Below the pieces are notes generated by a model. It was given only the letters and a program-made list of their open reading frames with translations. It was not told where the DNA came from and made no database searches. A stretch of DNA of 64,000 bases from Dryococelus australis (taxonomy: Eukaryota > Arthropoda > Insecta > Phasmatodea > Phasmatidae), in NCBI GenBank assembly GCA_029891345.1, contig CM056997.1, positions 212,513,212 through 212,577,211 on the forward strand, in the 5' to 3' direction. Both the position numbers and the translations under genes were made by a program. Position 1 is the first letter of the stretch, and the number at the start of each line of letters is the position of its first letter. Positions 57,236 through 64,000 of this stretch are shown one piece after another.

Positions 57236-57360
57236 ATAAGTTTTATGAAAAATTAAGACTCCACCCTAACCCTACTATACGCGATTTCGGTAATTATGAA
57301 CCAGACACTATCGCACGCATTAAAAGACCTCACATGTTTCATCTCAATAACTGAACAATT
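57236..57360 (+). pseudogene. Jockey-like LINE reverse transcriptase, 3' continuation
   Basis: From the duplicated ISF codons the frame continues YEKLRLHPNPTIRDFGNYEP then DTIARIKRPH and a stop near 57352. This is the usual C-terminus (xxNPLIxxLGNY) of Jockey-type ORF2. Together with 52166-52505 it shows the LINE was there before the LTR element. Confidence 0.75.
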
Positions 57361-58569
57361 TCTTCAAACCTCTTCTAGCCGGCCGAGTTCTCTTATCGGT
57401 CCGGGATCCGAGTTCGTGCGATTTAACAAAACTGACTGCACGAGCCGAGCTGTCATGGTGTGAACATCGTGCACGTGGCTACTCTCGCGCCGGGATCTAC
57501 CGGCGCTTTGGGACCAGCGAAGGACGAAGGGCTTCTGCGAGTACGGCGGGACTATGACAGCTTGGGTGCGCCGAATATTTCGCAACTCGTCGCATCCTCA
57601 GGTGGAGGATAGGGGATCCCCAGGCTCTGGGGTGGCTGGAAATATTACAATACCAATCCACGGATCATCTGGCCGGTGCGTAAGCACCGTCGTCTTGGAC
57701 GTCGGAAACCTGAGTAGTTCAGTACGAGATGTTGAATCTCATTGCGCTTGAAGCAGCCCAATGATTAAGGTGGGCAGGGGGATATCGAGGTGCCACAAGG
57801 GCGAAGTGTAGCGAACATCATTACTGGATTCTGTGGATTGCTGATTGCGTATTTCGTGAGGAATGGAACTGGAATACATCGGAACTTGGAAACATCACTG
57901 ACGCAAGCCTTAATCCTGGTCCCGCGGCTGGCCACTATCACTGGTAGGTCACGGAAGTTCCGCCGAGCACTTTTTACAATACCACTTTTACAATACCGAG
58001 CACTTTATACAATACGAGTGCTTTCCCAAGGCCGAAGACCTATTTTGGTGAATGGGAAGGGGGTGGCTCCCAGGCCAATTGCTCCCCGCCTTCAACCGCG
58101 GCGTAGAGGTCCTGCCATCATCGCGGAAGAGCGAAAATTGAGTAGGTAATATAACTGAGCTGCCCAGTTTACCGACGCATTCGACGAGAAGCCGTAGGGC
58201 CCTGCATTCAATTGCTGCTGTCAATATTGTTGTCCTGGATCGCCTGCGCAGAAATATTGAGAGAAATAGTACAACTTCAAGGACACCTGTGCCCACAAAC
58301 CTCGCCCCCTATATTCAATCACTTTCTAATTCACATCGAAGAGCATGGTTATCCCCACCCTATGTTCCCCGTAGCATTTCAGTAATGCACGCGAAAGCGT
58401 TGAACTTCTTTCCTGTTGGGAGGCATTTATATGGTTCCTATGCTGGATTTCTCCTTCCCCTTCTTATCAATAGCCACAAATAGCCTATAGGTACACTCAG
58501 GGAGGCAGTGAAGGCACTAATCGGAGTCCATGGCTGCCCAATCCCTCTCTGCCACAATGCACGCTTCTT
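57361..58569. other. GC-rich DNA with short ORFs, unassigned
   Basis: ORFs of 60-119 codons on both strands (for example plus 57790-58149) follow the raised GC content. One plus frame reads GRRPILVNGKGVAPRPIAPR. No domain recognised. A diverged retroelement interior belonging to the adjoining LTR-like segment is possible. Confidence 0.4.
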
Positions 58570-59371
58570 TGTATGACTTACCTTCCTTATTTTATTTACA
58601 ATAACTACAGTAAAATTCTCTGAACTCAAATTCTTACAATAAATTGAAATCACTTACTGTTCACAATTGACACCAATAAATAAAATTTATAAATATGACA
58701 AAGAAATCAATGAAATTAAATAATTAAAGATCAGTCCCAATAGGCAGTGTATCAACCTATTCAATTATTTTATAATTTATGCACCCATATTTGACAGTTC
58801 GAATATTTACAATAAAATCAATATTACACTTCCATTCAGTCCCACCTCAGTTAAGTCTTCGTCTGCCAGTCGCAATGTTCTGGAGTCCTCCAAGCGCCCT
58901 CACGCACAGTAGGCTTCACTCGTCGGTTTCACACCCTTACGTCCATTCAAGCCACGAACACCTCACTCGCCGTCGTCCCGCAATCGCCCGTCGTTGTCCT
59001 CACATCATTTTGCTCGCGCACTTTCACCAGGCGGCCTCCATCAAAGACTGCCGGCCGCTGGGTTGCGGCAGTATATATAGGTGTTAGGCCGCCACCTAGA
59101 ATCTTCCCCAACTCGCGTGACGAGCCGCGGAGGGCTGAGGCGCCAGCCAGTCTCACCAGAACATTCTTGCGTCGTCGCTAAACGTATCGGAAACTCTAGC
59201 AGGCGAGAGGAGGTCTGTGACGTCAGCAAGTCCCGCCGCTGTCGGCATTCACGGGATTCCCAGAAGGGGGAATCAGGAGGCCGCGAGAGCATCGTTCCAG
59301 GAATAGGGGAGGGCGGAGTGGTTCTCCAATTACGGCGCGGGGCAATTCAGTCGGAGCCAGCTGAAGCACGT
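58570..59371 (-). mobile_element. LTR-like segment with TATA box
   Basis: On the minus strand it begins TGTTACGTGCTTCAGCTGGC, carries ACCTATATATACTGCCGC (TATA box) about 290 bases in, and has AATAAAATAAGG near its end, followed by TCATACA. TG...CA ends, a promoter and a poly-A signal in this order suggest a solo LTR. No target duplication was identified, so it could also be a promoter-bearing relic. Confidence 0.35.
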
Positions 59372-59377
59372 AACACT

Positions 59378-60185
59378 ATTATATAAAGAGGTAAAGTTTG
59401 TTTGTTTGTTAGAGGTAATTTCTGGAACTACTAATCGGATTTTTATAATTCTATCACTGTTATAAAGCTAAATTATTCCCAATGGACAGAGCGTATGTTT
59501 AACAAAAAATACTTCGAAAAATTTTTAATTGATGAAACAAATTAACTACTTGGCTGCTTTCTAAGCATGCTCTAGCAAAACTGCAGGGCCAGTCGTCATA
59601 ATTATTTAATTTTTAAAAAGCTACATTCTTCCAGATGGGCATAGGCTTTGTCGAATTAAAAAAAGAAAATTCCTTGATAGATTTCAAATTTTGTGAACTA
59701 AGACAGAGAAAGATGAGCTAATTGGCTGTTTTTTAAACGTGCTATGACAAAACTAGAGGGACCACAGAGACCCAGTGGCTAGAGCGATTCTAAGTGGGGC
59801 CGCAGTGGCACAGTGGGTAGAAATATATCAAGTGTGGCCGCAGTGGTTCAGTGGATAAATATGTCAGTGGAGGACGCAAAGGCCCAGTGGCTAGAGCGAT
59901 TCTATGTGAGGCCACAGTGGCTCAATGGATAGAAATATATCAATTGCGGCTGCAGTGGCTCAGTAACTAGTCCAAGTGGAACCGCAGTGGCTTATTGGAG
60001 AGAGATATATCAAGTGGGGCCGCATTGGCCCAGTGGCTAGAGTGATTCCAAGTGGGACCGCAGTGGCTTAGTGTATAGAAATATATCAAGTGGGGTCGCA
60101 GTGGTCCAGTGGATAGAAATATGATATTAAATATATCAACTACATAAAACCTGAGCGAAGCGATGGCAGGCTGCTTTTAGCTATT
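59378..60185 (+). mobile_element. Non-coding repeat element carrying A-box array
   Basis: Starts TATAAAGAGGTAAAGTTTGT then TTGTTTGTTAGAGG and ends with ACCTGAGCGAAGCGATGGCA. Start words of the AAGTTTGTTTGT type and GAGCGAAGCGA-type 3' ends occur together in short insect repeats, some Helitron-related (recollection, not shown here). The interior holds the A-box array. Confidence 0.4.
59763..60120 (+). repeat. Ten tandem tRNA/SINE A-box modules (~37 bp)
   Basis: Each unit has CCGCAGTGGCNCAGTGGNTA, matching the SINE head and a Pol III A-box, followed by one of two tails: type A, GAGCGATTCTAAGTGGGG, or type B, GAAATATATCAAGTGGGG. The order is about A-B-B-A-B-C-B-A-B-B. No B-box or SINE body follows. 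Confidence 0.8.
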
Positions 60186-61201
60186 TTGGAAAAATAATTT
60201 CATGTACGTAAAAATACCAAGATACATTTTTGCAGATAATTTAATTAGCTTTTTAACTATGTAAATACATTTTTGCCATAACTGTGTTAGTTTAGCTAGA
60301 ATTTTAAATATTTTACAGTTTCTTTTAAATTTACATTTTCGATTATTTTATATTTTATATTTTCGATTTATATTTTCTATTTAAAGTGCTCTGTACTGAT
60401 TCGATTTTCCTTTGACAGGATTAAGGTGGTGTCATCCTTGCAACCTTGTGTTTCTTATATCTCTTTATAACTTAAACTTTCTACTTTATAGCTGTTAAGA
60501 TATCATGTTAATTTCAAACCTTACTGTTTATATATATACCTATAAATATATATGGATAAATATATATATATATATATGCAGCTCTTAACAACGAAGACTT
60601 GAGAGAAACCTTAGTGTTACATAAAGAACAGAATATGACAGAATTTCTGGAACCAGCATGGACAGATTCAGTCTATTTCCTCACATGCAACTCTATTACA
60701 TTGTTGCGGCTAGAGATAGCAGAAAAAAATATTGGTACAATATTGTGGACATAAATATCTTGCATGATATGCCCTTTACCCTGAGAGCATTCGTTTTCAA
60801 ACATTTTAGCTAAAAAATAATTTACGGTTAAGCAAGTATAAATCCAAGAAAGAAAAACCTACTGCCACACTTAAGATGAATTTTGTTATGGCAATTTCAC
60901 ACGACCAAATATCTATTGAGTTCAATTACATGAATTCAGTTTATTGACTTAAAAATTCACCTCATTTGCTTTCAATGAATTGCATTCAATAATCTTTCAA
61001 GTCTCCAGATTACAATTTGTCACAAACTTTAATGAAACCATTTAAAAATTAACAAAATTAATGTTTAGAAGTAACAACGACTCGTACAGGACACACAGAT
61101 ATTTGGTTAAATCCCAACCAATTTTCCTCCTTTTACTGTACTACATCTTATTTTTCAAACATTTTTAACCTTCATTGTAAAAAATTCTAGTGTGTACACA
61201 C
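60186..61201. other. No gene seen
   Basis: AT-rich with a TA-rich run at about 60530-60580. No ORF of note. Confidence 0.5.
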
Positions 61202-62404
61202 TACCCAGCAAACATGGAAAACACAGGCCAGAATCGGGCCAGTAAAAGCTAGCCGATAAACTCCTGCCAGCAGATACCAGCTCGATGTCATATTCCGGAA
61301 TCGGCCCGATGGAAATATGGACTGGCGGCTGACTGTTTGCTTACAGTATCAAAAATACACTGTATTGCTTCCAGCAAGATACAAAATGTATTCTGGCCCA
61401 ACATACACAAAGAGTATGGGTCAGAATCGGGCCAGTAAAAGCTAGCCGACAATCACCCGTCAGCTGATACTCGCGCGATATTATATTCCGGAATCAGCCC
61501 GATGCAAATATGGACAGGCGGCTGACAGTGTTGGGCATACGACGGCAGGATGTCGCTACGATGCAGGGCCTGCAGTGGCATGATATCTAGAAATAAGCAG
61601 TGTAACCATGAAAATAACTTTAACTTTTAGTTTTAAATTTTTAGTAATTGTTATTTCCTCTTCACATATATTTATTCCATTTATTTCTCAACACTCTATA
61701 TGATATGAAAATCTTTTGCTTGCCGAGTGCGGTATTCTAATTTAAGACCATTGAGTTGACAGTCCTGCATGCTAACCTATACTCCACGGCGTAAGTTGCT
61801 GATATTCTCTAGTAATTTCAAATATATGACGACACAAATTATTATAAAGAAATGTATAAATTCCATGACAATATAAAAATAATTTTAAAACATGAGTTAT
61901 TTAAAAACTATTTCTTCAGAGGCTTGCAAACAAAATAGTTTTGGTTTGTCGTATGGTTGTACAAATGAAAAAAAAATGAAAGTAAACAAATGCCATGGGT
62001 TACCACGTGACACATAGCCTACAATCACGGGGAAAAAAACATGCTAACGGTTAACACCTTGTATCAAAAAAGGTACCATGCCATAAATAGCTAACTAACA
62101 TCTTACCTATTCAAAATACTTTCCAAAAGTTAATCGGTAAAAAAAAATCATATTTATATCTATATTTTTATAAAGAGCCTTACCTCGAAAACGTTTCTGG
62201 GACGGAATAAATAAGATGATGGCGAACTTATCGAAAAGACAAATACGCTATTTCGGAATCGGCCCAGAATACTATTTTAGTTATTGGCGACAGGTTGGCT
62301 GCGAGATATACGCCGATATAATTTATGTGATATCCATCTGTTATCCTAAAAAATACAGCGGGCCATTGTCATTTTTCTAACGGCTAACATTGTGTTTCAA
62401 AAAA

Positions 62405-62489
<85 letters not shown>

Positions 62490-62796
62490 GTACAGAGCCA
62501 TGTATCGAAAACGTTAGCGGGCCCGAATAAATAAGATGACGGCGAGCTTACTGAAAAGTCAAGGATGTTGCATGCGAATCGGCCCAGAAATATTTTTAAG
62601 ATGCTTACGACATGTTTGCTCTGCGATATCATGGTGACATATTTTCGGTGATATTTATCTGTTATCCTAAAGAATACACCGGGCCGCCGTTATAAGATGG
62701 CTGTCCTCTGGCATTTAAAATACAGTTGCTGACAGTACAGTTATCGAGCCGACAATTTGCCTACACTTTGCCGACAGCTTGTGTTTGCTGGGTTGG
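61202..62796. mobile_element. Non-autonomous element with CCCAGCAAAC ends
   Basis: Left end CCCAGCAAACATGG; the reverse complement of the right end is CCCAGCAAACACAAG. The left interior has a duplicated block (AGAATCGGGCCAGTAAAAGC at about 61231 and 61423) with TTCCGGAATCGGCCCGAT words. The right interior has a second duplication, units about 320 bp apart (GAATAAATAAGATGA ending near 62220 and 62540). No transposase ORF was found, and the target duplication is unclear. Confidence 0.6.
62404..62486. repeat. Compound (CA)n(TA)n microsatellite
   Basis: About 22 CA units followed by about 19 TA units, expanded in the second of the two 320-bp repeats. The 82-codon minus ORF across it is an artefact. 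Confidence 0.95.
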
Positions 62797-62911
62797 CCTA
62801 AAGTAATTTGGCCTTAAAATTCATTTGGCCTCAAAGGCAATTGGCCTAAAAGGCGCTTGGCTTAAAAGATATTTGGCCTAAAATCATTTTAACCTAATTA
62901 CTTTTAGGCCA
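62793..62911. repeat. Tandem TTTGGCCTAAAA repeat
   Basis: Seven or eight imperfect units of TTGGCCTAAAA (period 14-17 bp) adjoin the right end of the CCCAGCAAAC element. The last unit is reversed (TTTTAGGCC). Confidence 0.8.
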
Positions 62912-63384
62912 CATGATGTGTACCCGCCTGAAATCTTCTCGCGGGAAACACGTGTTTTAGCCAATTCTAGAGACATGCTTGACTTCACAGCGAAACGGAA
63001 CAAGAACCACGCGCTTGTTTTGCCATTGCTTGAAAATAAAGATGAAGACTAGAGCATGTAAACAAACTTCGTACAATTTAACACTTTGTATACTATGCTC
63101 GAGTGTAGCTCAAGCAATGCTAATTTGAACATTTATTTGTTGTTCAGAAGAAAACTCACATGTATGTGCAGTTTTTGTTCGGCTAGTGTTTAACAGGACC
63201 TCACAAGAACATGACAGCGTTGTAACAAATATATTTTTAACGTAGCCACTACTATATATATGTATGTGGGGAGGGAGATGTGGACCCAGGGCGAGGCAAC
63301 ACCCTCCAAATGACGGGCTTTCCAGCTGGGACCCGTAGGTGCCCGTCGTCCCTGAACAGGACATGAAATGAGACCCTAGGATGG
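62912..63384. other. No gene recognised
   Basis: Mixed sequence. 63262-63384 adjoins the SINE below and may be an alternative 3' tail of it (GACGACGGGCACCTACGGG on the minus strand). Confidence 0.4.
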
Positions 63385-63553
63385 AGCGAATGCAAGGGGG
63401 ATACAGGAGTACCCCGAGAAAACACGTCGGCAAGCGGCATCGTCCAGCACGATTCCCACATGCGAAAATCCGGGAGCGAACCCGCCGGGGGTCGAGCCCG
63501 GATCACCTTGGTGGGAGGCGAGTGCGCTAGCCACTGCGCCACCGCTGCCCCTT
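63385..63553 (-). mobile_element. tRNA-headed SINE copy, best-preserved head
   Basis: On the minus strand: GGGGCAGCGGTGGCGCAGTG, GCTAGCGCACTCGCCTCCCA, GGGCTCGACCCCCGGCGGG (B-box-like), GGATTTTCGCATGTGGGAAT, GTTTTCTCGGGG. The usual CCCTCATCGGCTCTC tail is replaced by a different sequence. Confidence 0.75.
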
Positions 63554-64000
63554 ATAGCCACTCAGAGGGACATGATTGATTTTAAATCATTTTATACGAT
63601 AAAGGACATTTAATTGTGTCAATATCAGCTCGGCTCTCTATTGGATGATGACCGGCCAATAATGAACGCTGTAAAGTACAGGGTATTTTCCGGTGTGGTA
63701 TGGACCAACAGGATGATGGTGAGTTCTAACATAGGCACCAACAGAACCGGTGTTCTAGCAGTAGTTGAAATAGGTGACTTACTTCTAATTTGTCTTATGT
63801 GCCAGTAAATGTGTGCAGACCTGAATGTGTTAACCTGACTTATAATTTACGATTAATCTGCGTATAAGAATACTGTAAATCACAGATATAAACACGTTAT
63901 TTTTACTACACTATTTAAGCGCACCAGTGAAGAATGTCTAACCTAACTTGAGGTATAACGTATTCGCTTTATAACGCAATATCAGCGCACGAGGACGTTA
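63554..64000. other. No gene seen
   Basis: AT-rich flank. The plus ORF 63614-63808 (64 codons) has no recognised motif. Confidence 0.5.

Noticed and set aside
57554-57830. Possible rRNA-derived sequence
   Set aside because: GC-rich words looked superficially rRNA-like, but no conserved rRNA block could be matched.
58779-59386. Overlapping ORFs of about 100 codons as a GC-rich gene
   Set aside because: Open on both strands, and interrupted by promoter-like and LTR-like signals; no protein motif was seen.

Overview
The window is eukaryotic, AT-rich, and made almost entirely of transposable-element remains. I find no intact host gene, no functional tRNA or rRNA gene and no CRISPR array. An insect source is inferred from a TTAGG-type telomere-like tract (21919-21957), BEL/Pao, Jockey-like and pogo elements, a Polinton, and many short dispersed repeats. 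A polyneopteran such as a stick insect would fit, but the species is not shown by the sequence.

Layout. From 1 to 26.7 kb lies a mosaic of short repeats. It contains copies of a tRNA-headed SINE, about eight copies of a roughly 260-bp CCAAT-box-rich repeat, three copies of a TA-flanked MITE, a 587-bp foldback element with internal 72-bp repeats, a 12 x 46-bp satellite with no variation, and a 144-bp periodic repeat. A heavily decayed region near 17.4-18.5 kb is possibly a hAT transposase.

26,748-39,427 is the most notable object: a 12.7-kb Polinton/Maverick (adintovirus-like) element. It has recognisable ends, long terminal inverted repeats (about 971 and 927 bp), AGTAGT termini and a 6-bp target duplication matching at 5 of 6 positions. 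Inside are decayed genes for a retroviral-type integrase, an integrase-linked small protein, a packaging ATPase (all minus strand), a PLA2/pX-like minor virion protein, an adenain-like protease, minor and major capsid proteins, a conserved hypothetical, and a zinc-finger/N-terminal piece of protein-primed DNA polymerase B (all plus strand). The polymerase body is missing. Every gene but the protease carries stops or frameshifts, and the protease seems to have lost its acidic catalytic residue. The copy is old and non-autonomous.

42,202-46,006 is a pogo-type DNA transposon with TA duplication, a two-exon transposase pseudogene and a 14-unit array of its terminal motif. It abuts a foldback element (46,024-47,195) that holds a nested SINE. 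52.2-57.4 kb is a nested insertion: a BEL/Pao LTR retrotransposon (two 308-bp LTRs, integrase mostly deleted) interrupts the 3' part of a Jockey-like LINE reverse transcriptase, whose reading frame resumes after the insertion. 57.4-64 kb holds GC-rich unassigned DNA, an LTR-like segment with a TATA box, a tandem array of tRNA A-box heads (59,763-60,120), and a 1.6-kb element with CCCAGCAAAC ends.

Genes cooperate only in the historical sense. Integrase, polymerase, ATPase, protease and capsid genes together are the replication and virion toolkit of a Polinton. Gag, protease and reverse transcriptase together are that of BEL/Pao. All coordinates of decayed genes are approximate and come from reading by eye.
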